Of a stretch of DNA of 49,620 bases, positions 39,470 to 49,613 are shown piece by piece. Below the pieces are notes generated by a model. The model saw only the letters and a list, made by a program, of their open reading frames with translations. It had not been told where the DNA came from and did no database searches. The translations under genes and the position numbers were made by a program. Source of the stretch: Ascoidea tarda (nom. inval.) (taxonomy: Eukaryota; Ascomycota; Saccharomycetes; Ascoideales; Ascoideaceae); assembly GCA_030560485.1 (NCBI GenBank), contig JAKTTS010000050.1, positions 1 to 49,620 of the forward strand, in the 5' to 3' direction. The stretch's first letter is position 1; each line of letters opens with the position of its first letter.

Positions 39470-39870
39470 CTTGAAAGCTATCTGTGGTACTGAAAGTCTA
39501 GGTCCGGCTGGGTGCAGAAGTATCAGAGCGTTATCAGAGCTTTATCAGATCTTAATTGAAACGTAGTCAAAGTGCTATCAGCCTGTTTGAAGAAACGTCA
39601 GTTATATCTTTTCTTCACCAAAAAAAAAAGTTTTCTTCACAGCAAAAAAGGTCAAAAAGAGTTCTTAAAAGGAAACTTGCCGCTGAGCTGTCAAAAATGC
39701 ACGTGTTTAACCACCTTCAACACGTGCTCACCTCGGAATTGAAGCCACTGCCTATTCCGGATCATCGGCATATTTTTCAGCTTCCTTTTTTGCTGCTGGT
39801 GCTGCTCCTGCTGCCCCTGCTTCTTTGCCAACTTCCTCTCCGCTTTTCTGTTTTTGCTGCTCCCTGCGAC
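39470..39870. promoter_or_regulatory. Divergent promoter PHO88/PAF1 with ordered motif arrays
   Basis: Four TATCAG motifs (GATA-type, CTGATA on the minus strand) start at 39521, 39532, 39543 and 39576. Their spacings of 11, 11 and 33 bases fit one helical lattice. An inverted pair of E-boxes follows: GCACGTGTT at 39699-39707 and AACACGTGC at 39719-39727. The last 90 bases before the PAF1 ATG form a pyrimidine-rich CTGCT-type leader. Confidence 0.65.
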
Positions 39871-41544
39871 ATGTCGAGAGCCAGACAGGATTACATCGCC
39901 AGAATCAGGTATCAAAATGACTTGCCTCCTCCTCCCTGTCCTCCCAAACTCATCAAGTATGATAACAACCCAGACATATTATCCAGCAAGTCTTTGATTA
40001 ATTCCAACCACTTGCTATCCAATTTATTCAGAAAAAATCCCTTCAATGACTTGGTTCCCTTTGATTCTAATCTTGGGATGCCCCTAGATGTATCTGCTTT
40101 GCCCGGTATCTTTGATGGTTCGAATATTCCCCAAAATTTCATTAACCCATTAAATGATTCAACAAAATTCCCATCTCTTTATCCCCTATTCCAAGTCAAT
40201 GAGCAAGACATAATTAATAAAAACAATAATGCTGGAAATAACGAAAATGATTTCAGTTTTGACTACAATAACAATAACAACAGCACTATTCCATTACATC
40301 CAAATGACAAGTTATTGTTGCGAGATCCCAATTTACTTAGTAATCAAAATAAAACAATTGACAACCCAGTGAGTTTCTTAAGAAGAACCGAATATGTTGC
40401 TAATTTCGATAGCGAAAATGATAAAAAATCATTTTCAAACTCAGTCAAGGATAAAAATAAACTTGATAAAATTAACAAAATTAATAGACTAAACAATTTT
40501 AACAATATTAGCACAAATAATATTTTTATTAAAAGATCAAATAATTATGCAGTCAATAAAAAATACAAACAACTGAAACCCTTGAATTCATATCAAAACA
40601 AACTCAGAATTGATCAACTAATCGATGACGATTTATCCAAAACTGATCCTCATTCAATCTTATCATCTGTTGAAGATACTTTTGATAACAACAAGCACGA
40701 TTTACTAAAAATTAAACATCCTGTCAAAAAACATTTAAAGGCTAAAAAAATTTATGAGCTATTACCTGATATTCAAATGCTAGATCAATCTTTTATTCAA
40801 CTTAAATTTATCGGTTCTTCCTCAATTGTAAGATCAAAGATTCAAGATTTAAGATTTAGTAATATCAACAATATCGATATTAAAAACTATAAAGCCCAAG
40901 ATGATCCAACATTGTTAACCTCAATTTTTAAATCAATTACAATGGAATCTGGCCCAGAATGGTTATCGTTATTACAAATCGATAACATCAATGAAGCGTC
41001 AAAATTAAATAAACTTTTATCCTCAAAAGATGGTAACATTAACAATTCCGATGATCCTGATAAAGAAATTAATAATAATTTGAAGACTTTCAAATTCAAT
41101 AGAGTCAGGGATTACGATTTATTCAATTATGAAAACAAATCTAAAAATCTTAACAATTTAAAATCTTTCAAATTATCCTTCTCTGAAGAGGATAACAAAG
41201 CCTATTTCATCCCAATTTCTTCAAAAATTGATTTGAAAAAAAGAAGAATAGATTATAATAACATTAGTCTAACTAACGCTGTAAATATTGACCAAATAAA
41301 TTTATCAATAAGAGATCCAACTAGTGTGGAATTAGAAGAAAGAGACCGTGAAAAAGCGGTATATGATAAATGCTTTGATATAACTGATGATCTTAAAAAT
41401 AGTGATCTTCAAAATCAAGACGTAACTCATGATTTCACTACCGAAATAAATGATAACATTAATGATGATACTCAAATTTCTCAAGATGACCAACACCATC
41501 AATATCAAGATGATGAAGAACTTGAAAGTGAAGTATCTGAATAG
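39871..41544 (+). CDS. PAF1: RNA polymerase II Paf1-complex subunit Paf1
   Basis: Scaffold of the Paf1 complex, which rides with RNA polymerase II and directs histone H2B ubiquitylation and H3 methylation. From the ATG at MSRARQDYIAR the protein has 557 residues. The N-terminal block DYIARIRYQNDLPPPPCPPK and DLGMPLDVSALPGIFDG match S. cerevisiae Paf1, as do LLRDPNLLSN and SFLRRTEYV near 165-175. KHPVKKHLKAKKIYELLPD, KFNRVRDYD and the DLKKRRIDY region also match. The C-terminus is acidic. An upstream in-frame ATG at 39697, inside an E-box, would add 58 mostly hydrophobic residues. I consider it leader because family similarity begins at the chosen ATG. Confidence 0.94.
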   Translation: MSRARQDYIARIRYQNDLPPPPCPPKLIKYDNNPDILSSKSLINSNHLLSNLFRKNPFNDLVPFDSNLGMPLDVSALPGIFDGSNIPQNFINPLNDSTKFPSLYPLFQVNEQDIINKNNNAGNNENDFSFDYNNNNNSTIPLHPNDKLLLRDPNLLSNQNKTIDNPVSFLRRTEYVANFDSENDKKSFSNSVKDKNKLDKINKINRLNNFNNISTNNIFIKRSNNYAVNKKYKQLKPLNSYQNKLRIDQLIDDDLSKTDPHSILSSVEDTFDNNKHDLLKIKHPVKKHLKAKKIYELLPDIQMLDQSFIQLKFIGSSSIVRSKIQDLRFSNINNIDIKNYKAQDDPTLLTSIFKSITMESGPEWLSLLQIDNINEASKLNKLLSSKDGNINNSDDPDKEINNNLKTFKFNRVRDYDLFNYENKSKNLNNLKSFKLSFSEEDNKAYFIPISSKIDLKKRRIDYNNISLTNAVNIDQINLSIRDPTSVELEERDREKAVYDKCFDITDDLKNSDLQNQDVTHDFTTEINDNINDDTQISQDDQHHQYQDDEELESEVSE

Positions 41545-41670
41545 TAAGCTCATCGGTTTAGTGCAATTAACTCTTTTTTTTTCTTTAGTGTTTATTATCT
41601 TGGTATATAAATTAAATGATTTAATATATAGTATTGTTCAATTTTCTTTCAACAAAAAAACCATAAAACA

Positions 41671-44272
41671 CTAAAGCTTATTAAGTGCTTTTAGGGAAGC
41701 TCTTGTTCTTTTTCCAACCTCATTATTTCCATTATTTTTAACCTTGTAATTTTTAGATCCCTTATTTTTAATGACACTATTATTAGTAATAATATTATTG
41801 TCATTGTTATGATTGCCATTGTCGCTATCGTTATTGTAAATGCTGTTATTGAAATCTGAATTATTTAATTCGCTTTCATCAAACCGGATTTGTGTAACAA
41901 ACAATTGATCTTCTTCCAATGTTTTTTCAAGCTTATTCAATTCTTCAATGTTATCTATAATATCATTATTTATTTGTTTAGAGACATTATTGTTGATGCT
42001 GGATTTTGTAGCTTTTCCACGAACTCTTCTAAATCTATTTGCATCTCGTGGCGATGGCAATAATATTTTTCGTGAAACATCAAAGGAACCATGGTTACTG
42101 TTATTTAAGCTCTTTGAAATAAAATCAACAGAGTCAGAGTTTGGGTATGAGTTTGTATTGGAGTTAAAGTTTAGGTTTGGATTGGAATTCACAATTTTTT
42201 CTTTCGATGTTATCACTCTTAACAGCTCTTTAGTTTTTGCTTTTACTAATTCTCTAGTTTTTTCCTTAGCATTGAAGTAGTTTATAAATGATTTTAAATT
42301 ATCGGTTAAACTATCAAATTTTGGTTTATGAATACACCATTTAATATCATTGAAGTCAACATATCTATGTTTTTCAATGATTTTAAATAAAAAGTTTAAT
42401 GTGACAATTGGTATATTGTGTGTTTTAGCAAATATAATTTTTTTTTTAGTTGAACTTAAAGAATTCTTGTCTACTGAACAAGTTAAAATTTCTTTGGAAT
42501 TTGTAGGTAAAAATAAGTTGGGCGTAATTTCGCTGTTTAAACCAAGAATTGAAGTGTTTATTATTAGGATATCTCTATCGCTTGTTATTGAATCAAAATA
42601 ATTGAAGCCAATCAATTCAATTAATTTTGGAACATGTAATAATTCAACACCTGAAAATCCCGTTATTGAAATATTCAATGATAAATTATCATCTATGTCA
42701 CTACTGTTGTGATTAATATTAATATTAATAATATTAATATTCTTAATATTGTTATTGGTATTGCTACTAAAAATATTAATATTTTTCAAAGGCAAACCCC
42801 ATTTGTCTAATTTTAGTTCATCATAATATAAACATCTTTCAATAAACCATTCTGTTACTAATAAAGTTTTTTTTTTATTAAAGTTGGGCAATTCAGTAAT
42901 AATTTCGTTTGAGGGTAAAACAATGAAATTTGGTATTATTGATTTTTCTTCAATTGCAATTATATCACCGCCATGAGATGCAACAACCCTAATCAATGTT
43001 TTTAATTGGTAATTATTGAAGCCATAAAATGCAAAAGTTGAGTTCAAAAACAAATTTGGACCCTTAAACTCTATTGTTTTGTCTGTGATTATAGTTGTGG
43101 AGTTAGCAGTTGTGTCATTGGTGAGAGTTTCATCGTTATTAGTGATATCTTCAGGATTTGTATGAACGCAATTAGTTATTGTGTTGTGATTATTTTGATT
43201 GTAGTTATTGGATAGTCTGGTTGCATTCAGCACATTTATTATAGTGCTATTGTTTTTAGAATCGTTTAAATTTTGAGAGTCGAGCTCTTTTTCGATATCT
43301 TCTAGACTGGTATTCAAAATTCCGGAATTTATTGAATCTCTTTTATTGATTCTATTAAGACTCAAAGGAAAGTTGTGAGTTGTGTTGTTTCCAGCTGAAG
43401 GGTTTGGTTTCATTATTGAGGACCAAATTTTTTCAGAAGAAGTGCTATGTTTTTTCAAAATTTTTGTGTCATTATTTGGGTTATTAGTTAGATTATTGTC
43501 CATAAATTTGCGTTTTTTCAATTTTTGTAAATCTGACCAAATGTAGCAGGAACCTTGACCTATTTTTGTTTGATTAATATTGCCATCGGTATCAACATAG
43601 TCTTCTAGTAGATAGTATTTCATAGGTAGAGCAGTTCCTCTGTCAAAGGAATGTATTACCCATAGGGGATGCAATATTGGGATTTTCCATTCTTTTGCTT
43701 TTTCGAATCTCTTTCCCTGAACTTCAGTCGTTATCAAACAGGTGTTTACATTTACTAAATTGTCCGATACTTTACCACCATTTTCGGTGATAATATTTGA
43801 AATTTGAAATTTATTTAATTTGAAATTTCTAACTCTTGCAATACATATGTTTAGATTTTCAAAACTTTTCAAAACAAATTGGTCTATGGCAAATTTTTTC
43901 GCAAATTTTTGCTCTAGCAACGATATCTCTCTTGGTTTTTTTTTGCTTCCTCGAGTGTATTTGATCCAAAGGTCATATATATGTGAAAGAGAAACAGGGC
44001 TCAAGAACACAACGTCTGTTCTCCTCTGGACACAATAATTGTACTTCTCAGTGTTCCTGTCGCCGACAATTAGCACAGTCACATGAGACATCAAGTCGCT
44101 GTGATAGGACCCACCCATTTGCTCTATCATCGAAACCAACTCTGTCTGGAATAGCAGGCAGATATGTTAGACACAAGAAAAGCCAAAACGCAGAAATCAA
44201 CAAGTAGAGACATACCTTTGTCTTCAAAGGAACAGAGGTCGCAGAGAACTTGACATCTTTGAACAAAACCAT
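41671..44272 (-). CDS. DPB11: Replication initiation and checkpoint protein Dpb11, spliced
   Basis: BRCT-repeat scaffold (TopBP1/Cut5 family). It brings phosphorylated Sld2 and Sld3 together at origins and activates Mec1. Coding exons are 44272-44216 and 44145-41671. The 70-base intron has a GTATGT donor, a TCTAAC branch site and a TTCCAG acceptor. Joining gives 843 residues: MVLFKDVKFSATSVPLKTK, then TELVSMIEQMGGSYH. BRCT1 covers about 1-100. BRCT2 is at about 115-195 (GKVSDNLVNVNTCLITTE), BRCT3 at about 380-455 (EWFIERCLYYDEL) and BRCT4 at about 505-625 (SITGFSGVELLH, WCIHKPKF), all with close S. cerevisiae Dpb11 matches. The tail is basic and Asn-rich, as expected for the Mec1-activating region. 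PAF1 ends 126 bases away on the other strand. Confidence 0.92.
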
Positions 44273-44416
44273 TCTGTCCACAGCTCCAGAGGCATTGAGC
44301 TGATAAAAAACAAAACAGCCTTTTCTTCAGTGAAAATTCTCAAACCCGCACAGCTGGTCCGCGATAAGCGTAGAAATCGGAACTTTCGTGTTTATGTCTT
44401 TGGAAGCAATAAAGGA

Positions 44417-44440
44417 GGCCTATAAAGTGGCCTATAAAGT
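44417..44440. repeat. 12-bp tandem duplication GGCCTATAAAGT
   Basis: Two exact copies lie head to tail at 44417-44428 and 44429-44440. They sit in the 186-base gap between the JIP5 3' end and the DPB11 ATG. On the DPB11 strand they read ACTTTATAGGCC and could supply TATA-like elements about 145-165 bases upstream. Confidence 0.8.
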
Positions 44441-44458
44441 AGGTTGTTGTGCTGGAAT

Positions 44459-45844
44459 CTATAAATCGCTAAATCTTTTTATGCCTGGTTCGTGCTTTCG
44501 AAGACTCTTTAGTTGTTTGGCTGTTGGTTTCTTCTGTTTCTGGCCTTTGCTGCGATCGGTTGCTCGAGTTCCTTCAGCAACTTCCTGCTTTGAGATTTTT
44601 GTTGGAGGTTTTTCGTTATCAGAATCAGAATCAGAATCAGAATCAAAACTCAAACCAGGCTCTTCATCTGCCTCTTTCTCAAAGTCGAAGGTATCCCATA
44701 TTTTAAGCTTCTCCATGCTACTGGACACCAATCTGTAATCGTAGTCAATATCCAAGCCTAGCACTTCATCTGTCTCATCGTGCACTCTCATCTCAACAAT
44801 TTTGCCTTTTTTACAATCAATTTTATTCAACATTCCATTGGAATCCCCACACCAAAAACAGTTTCCTTCGTCTTTGTCATAATCCATGGTACTTATTACA
44901 GTATCAACACTCACATCTGGAGATATTTTGACTCGCGTTAACTGATCTTGGAACTTATTTTTATCCTTCCAAATCGTCACAATACCTTCACTCATTCCAC
45001 AAACTATCGTACTGCTATCCTCAATATCAGGGAAACAAAGTGATAATATTTCGTCATCTTGATCATCAGATTGACTGATTATTCCCTTTCGAAAATCAAC
45101 TTTGCTCAATGTAGTTGAACCAACAGAATAAACTTGATAGTTAGAAGTAGCCGAGCAATTTATTATGGAATTGACCTGATCGTTATGAACTTTAGGAATG
45201 TTGAAAACCATATCTAAACTTCTAGTATCAAAAACTTTGATATCACCTAATTCTGTACCGCAAATTAAAAATAAACTGGAATTTGACAATATCATTGAGT
45301 TCACATCTTCACCAATGCTTTTCTTAAAATTAGTCTTGCACATCGCTTTCCCTGTTTCAACTGATGCTTTTTTAATTACTTTATCTGTACCAACCGTATA
45401 TACATATTCACCACTGTTTTCTAAGCATATGGATCTGCAACTTCCCTTGTGTCTCTTTGTTTTCCATCCTAAAACAATCCCACCTTCCTCATCCGATTCG
45501 TCAGTTTTGCTTTTTTTACTTATATTACGAAACTGCAAATTGTTTTGAACTTTCCATATTTCTTTTGGCTTTTCGGTTTCATCAACTGTATTTTTGTGAA
45601 TTGAACTCTTTCCATTAGGTTTCAGAAGATTTTCAAGACAGTAATCTTTCAACACTTCCAGATTGTATCTGTACAAATAAAGATTTCCAGATACCAAACC
45701 TGATAAAAATATTGGTTCGCTTGGGTGTATTCCCATCGAAAATAAAGGATCATCTTCTTCATAATCAACCTCTAGCAATGGCAAAGCATTTTCATCCACT
45801 AATTGTTCAACTTTCCCCTTGTTTTTTCTGTTTCTTTTGCCCAT
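44459..45844 (-). CDS. JIP5: WD-repeat ribosome biogenesis protein Jip5 (WDR55 family)
   Basis: Nucleolar WD40 protein needed for 60S subunit production. The protein has 461 residues and starts MGKRNRKNKGK. A line of WD-type blades covers about 25-400: DDPLFSMGIHPSEPIFLSGLVSGNLYLY, HKGSCRSICLENSGEYVYTVGTDK, LFLICGTELGDIKVFDTRS, and TIVCGMSEGIVTIWKDKNK. LVSSSMEKLKIWDT closes the propeller. An SDSDSDSD stretch follows and then a basic tail (KQKKPTAKQLKSLRKHEPGIKRFSDL-like), typical of Jip5. The length is close to the 492 residues of S. cerevisiae. It is divergent from TRM10 (213-base gap). Confidence 0.85.
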   Translation of the reverse strand: MGKRNRKNKGKVEQLVDENALPLLEVDYEEDDPLFSMGIHPSEPIFLSGLVSGNLYLYRYNLEVLKDYCLENLLKPNGKSSIHKNTVDETEKPKEIWKVQNNLQFRNISKKSKTDESDEEGGIVLGWKTKRHKGSCRSICLENSGEYVYTVGTDKVIKKASVETGKAMCKTNFKKSIGEDVNSMILSNSSLFLICGTELGDIKVFDTRSLDMVFNIPKVHNDQVNSIINCSATSNYQVYSVGSTTLSKVDFRKGIISQSDDQDDEILSLCFPDIEDSSTIVCGMSEGIVTIWKDKNKFQDQLTRVKISPDVSVDTVISTMDYDKDEGNCFWCGDSNGMLNKIDCKKGKIVEMRVHDETDEVLGLDIDYDYRLVSSSMEKLKIWDTFDFEKEADEEPGLSFDSDSDSDSDNEKPPTKISKQEVAEGTRATDRSKGQKQKKPTAKQLKSLRKHEPGIKRFSDL

Positions 45845-46057
45845 CTTTTAACAATAACTACAATTTTGATATCAATTCGATAACCGAAAAAATGAAAGTT
45901 TGAAAAAAAAAAGATTCAGTCTTTACCTGAAAAAAAAAATCCAGCTTTGTGGATCTCAAAGTTGTTATTTTTTCTTTTTTTCTTTTCATTTCTGCCAGAA
46001 ATTCTTAACCTCATTTTTTTTTCCACCCTCAATTCGATCAACCAAATTATTATTACA

Positions 46058-47197
46058 ATGACAGCATCCAGTGAACCCATAACTCAAAAGGAAATTGAAC
46101 AAGAAACTGAACAGCATAACAAAATTACCACAGTTTCTCAATCTTCAGAAGAAAAAAATGATAGTTTGGAATCTCAAATCCAAGCAGAGAACATTATCTC
46201 AATGAAAAGACCTTTAGACAATGATCAAGATTCAAATTATCTTAAAAAACAGAAAACAGAGCTTGAAGACTCTGAAAACAGCTCGAATGTTAATACTGAT
46301 AAACATGGGAATGTTATTCCAGAAGGAATGACCAAATCCCAATGGAAAAAGCAACAGAGAAAATTGAGATGGGCTGAAAAGAAATCCGATTTCAAAGAAA
46401 AACGTAAGGAAAAACGTAAACAACAAAAAGAAAATAAAAAAATCCAAAGAAAAGAATTGTTATCTAAGATTGAATCTGGTGAAACAGTTGACGCTGAATT
46501 ATTAGAGTCCTTACAGAAAAAGCAAAGACCAAAAGATAACCCAGATCAAAAACCACTCAACTCTAATCTTATCATTGATTGTGGTTTCGATGAACTTATG
46601 ACCGAGAGAGAAAGAACCTCTCTAACTACTCAAATCACAAGAGCTTATAGTGAAAATAGAAAAGCTGAACACTATTTCAATTTAAAAATTACATCCTTCA
46701 ACAAACTTTTAAAAGAGAGATTTGACGTTTCACTAAATCAGTACAAAAATTGGACTAAAAACATAGACTTTTATGAACAGGATTTTAGTGAGATTGATTT
46801 TTTAAAAGACAAAAGTCCAGAAAAGGAATTTGAAAATTTTGTTTATCTAACTGCAGATGAACCATTCGAAAAGTTGTTAACAATAGAACCTGGATTGACT
46901 TATATAATTGGAGGAATTGTTGATAAAGGTCGTTACAAGTCCTTATGTTACGACAAAGCTAAAAAATTAGGTATAAAAACAGCCAGATTACCAATCGATG
47001 AATTTATAAAAATTAATGGAAGACAAGTCATAACTACTTTTCATGTTGTTGATTTGTTATTAAAATGGTCATCTCATAAAGATTGGAAATCTGCATTCGA
47101 AGAAGTGCTTCCTCAACGAAAATTATCTGAAAACAAAAAAGTCGATGAAGATGAAATCACTGAAGATAGGAATGAAAAAAATGAACACAAAAATTAG
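46058..47197 (+). CDS. TRM10: tRNA (guanine-9-N1)-methyltransferase Trm10
   Basis: SPOUT-fold methyltransferase that makes m1G at position 9 of several tRNAs using S-adenosylmethionine. The first ATG in frame (MTASSEPI) gives 379 residues. The open frame upstream contains no ATG. A Lys/Arg-rich helical region at about 95-150 (SQWKKQQRKLRWAEKK; KEKRKEKRKQQKENKK) is typical of the family. The catalytic domain follows at about 170-355: LIIDCGFDELMTERE, LTTQITRAYSENRKA, YLTADEP, YIIGGIVDKGRYKSLCYDKAKKLGI, LPIDEFI and VITTFHVVDLLLKW. The acidic-basic tail is low-complexity. The length is somewhat above the S. cerevisiae protein because of the N-terminus. Confidence 0.96.
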   Translation: MTASSEPITQKEIEQETEQHNKITTVSQSSEEKNDSLESQIQAENIISMKRPLDNDQDSNYLKKQKTELEDSENSSNVNTDKHGNVIPEGMTKSQWKKQQRKLRWAEKKSDFKEKRKEKRKQQKENKKIQRKELLSKIESGETVDAELLESLQKKQRPKDNPDQKPLNSNLIIDCGFDELMTERERTSLTTQITRAYSENRKAEHYFNLKITSFNKLLKERFDVSLNQYKNWTKNIDFYEQDFSEIDFLKDKSPEKEFENFVYLTADEPFEKLLTIEPGLTYIIGGIVDKGRYKSLCYDKAKKLGIKTARLPIDEFIKINGRQVITTFHVVDLLLKWSSHKDWKSAFEEVLPQRKLSENKKVDEDEITEDRNEKNEHKN

Positions 47198-47649
47198 ACT
47201 AAGATCGACTTTTAAATGGGTTTCTTATTACAAAGAAAGCATGTATTGAAGGGAATAATTTACATAGAAACTGAAAAAGAATAGATTAAATCATAAAATA
47301 AACCAATAACGACTAAATAGACATGTATGACAAATGAGAATTAAAAAGAAAAAATTAATTGAAAAATTACAAATAAAAAAAAAACCATTATAAAATATAA
47401 AAGAACCCCAGTATTTTTAATTTATCATAAGGAAGTGAAAAAAAATTTAAAGAAATAAAAAATTAAAGAAATAAAATAATAAAAATAATAAAAATAATAA
47501 AAATAAAAAAATAATAAAAATAATAAAAATAAAAAAAATAAAAAAAATAAAATGAGAAAAAAAACAGGATTATTCATAACGTCTATTTGTACAATTTTGA
47601 TAAAAGTGCTCATCAAATTTTATAATTCATAATTAAATTGAGTATAATT
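47198..47649. other. Convergent gap TRM10/EPL1 with AT-rich repeats
   Basis: 452 very AT-rich bases. From about 47444 to 47556 the plus strand is an irregular AAT/AAAAT satellite. No gene is visible. It probably holds both 3' ends. Confidence 0.55.
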
Positions 47650-49613
47650 TCACATTACAAACTGCTTTTGTTTTTGTAATTGTTTTTTGGGTAACTGTTG
47701 ATTTTGTAGTTGTTGCGCCTTTATTTGCTGTTGGAATTGTTGCATCTGTGGGGTTAGTTGAGAAGATTGAATTTGTTGGCTTTGCAATTGATGTTGGAGA
47801 TGTTGATGTAACTGAGGATTTAATTGAGGATTTGCAAGTTGTGGGTTTTGTAGTTGCTGTTGCAAAAATTGTTGATGCAATTGTTGCTGGATTTGTGGAG
47901 GAAATTGAGAACTTTGTAAATTTTGTTTTTGTGGTTGTTGATACTGATTTTTCACTAGTTGTTGTTTTTGGTATTGCTTTTGTTGATTTTGTTGAGAAAT
48001 TTGCTGTTTTTGAAAGGCTTTTTGCTGTTGAAGTTGGTTCTGCTGTTGAAGTTGTTGTCGCTGTTGACTTTGAGATTGACTTTGAGGCAGGGATAAAGGC
48101 TGAGAAGGTGATTGCACCTGTGGCTGTATATTTTGTTGCACTTTTTGCAGCAGATTTTGTTGGTTTTGAGGTTGTTGTGACAACTGTGGTGCTTGAGTTT
48201 GCTGGGTTATTAAAGAACTTGATTTTGTTTTGATGTTTTGTTGCTGCTGCTGCTGTTGTTGTTTTTGTAGTTGTTGAGCCTGAGATTGTTGTTGAAGCTG
48301 CATTTGTTTTAATTGCATTTGTTGCCTTTGATGAAGCTGGTATTGATGAAATTGTTGTTGTTGTAGTTGTTGTAGTATGAGTTTCATTCTTCCGAGAGAT
48401 ATTTTGCTATCTTTTGTGGACTCACTCGATTTTGTCAATAACATTGAACCAAATCGAATTGCCTGAGTGTCATTAGAAATGCAATTCAATTTTGCGGGAT
48501 CGTGACCAATTGGATTGGCCTTTGATTGCATTAATTCAGTTGAATCGGTATCAAACTGCCATCTACTTTCATGTCTAATGAAAGTTTCGATATTAGAATC
48601 ATAAACAGAGTTGATAATTTTATCATTAATCTCATCAGTTTTTACATCATTGAAAGTTTCTTCATTTATTGTGTTTTCGAAATTTAAAAATTCGTCGATT
48701 GGGTCTTCTTTTTTAACTAAACCTTTTCTATCAATCATGATTTTTCCGTTGCGGTTAATTCTTTTTCTTAACCTGAAAATCGGTTCTGAAATTCTTTTAT
48801 GTATATCATAGTCTAACATTGGATTGTAAAATTCAGGTTTTATTTCTACTTTTTCATTTATTGCACCGTTAGTAGCTTCTAAAGCCAATATTGAATCCCT
48901 TAAATGTTTTTCATTATTAAATAGTTTACTTAGTGATTCATTTATAAAATTTGAAGATTGAATTTCAAATATTGATGAAGCTATTGAAGAATATGGTAAA
49001 TGTTTTGTGTCACATATATATTCGTTGGGCAAAGATATTGTGAAGAATGGATTGAAAGGATCATCGGTTAAATTGACCCAGCCTTTATCGTCTTCGCGTT
49101 TCTTTTTAATTTTTTCAGCAACCGCTTTTGCTAGGTCATTGTCTTTATTTTTCAAAACATTTTCAACGGTTACTAATGGTAAATCTGGGATCTTGGAAGC
49201 TGGCAAACGAACATAAGTTTGAGATAATTGTCCCAAGGCTTGTCTTTTTGATTTTAGGAAGGAATTGGAACCAGGAGAGCCATCTTTAATAGATTTGGTC
49301 TTTTGTAATTTCTTTTCTCGCAATTCTTTCTTTGATTTGATTTTGTCATCAATGTCATCAATAAAATTTTTGTCTTTGTTGGAGTTGATTTTGCCGTTTA
49401 TGATACCATTAGAAATCTTGGAATCATTATTAGGGTCAATTGACTTAGATAATTTCTTTTTCTTGAGAGGCAACAAATCGTCAATATCATCAGTTTCTAT
49501 ATTCAACTCGCGTCTTAAACGTTTAACTTGGGTTCTTTCTTGAAATATTTTTCTTTCTAGCAGTAGAGAGTTTTTTCTTTCAATTTCTCTTTTAGCGACG
49601 AGCATTATTAATT
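47650..49613 (-). CDS. EPL1: NuA4 subunit Epl1, C-terminal part (gene runs off the window)
   Basis: Enhancer-of-polycomb-like scaffold of the NuA4/Piccolo histone H4 acetyltransferase. The visible part (about 653 residues) begins in the conserved block LIMLVAKRE, which lies well inside S. cerevisiae Epl1 (DLALLVAKRE). So the EPcA core is beyond the right edge, and the ATG at 49605 is internal, not the start. Matches continue with VKRLRRELNI, TYVRLPASKIPDLPL, VNLTDDPFNPFFTISLP, FRLRKRINR and AKLNCISNDTQAIRFGSMLLTKS. The last 260 residues are Gln-rich, with a poly-Gln run near residue 430. An in-frame TGA at 49618-49620, immediately followed by TAG/AA, suggests an intron acceptor ending at 49614, with the exon starting at 49613. 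The acceptor is inferred. Confidence 0.9.
48240..48370 (-). repeat. CAG/CAA glutamine-codon repeat in EPL1
   Basis: A dense run of CAA and CAG codons on the minus strand encodes poly-Gln and QLQQQ-type sequence, including nine or so consecutive Gln. The DNA is a mixed CAR repeat, so its length may vary between strains. Confidence 0.8.

Noticed and set aside
47748-48233. 161-codon plus-strand frame rich in Val, Phe and Asp
   Set aside because: It is the antisense of the Gln-rich EPL1 tail (CAA/CAG read backwards) and starts with no family similarity.
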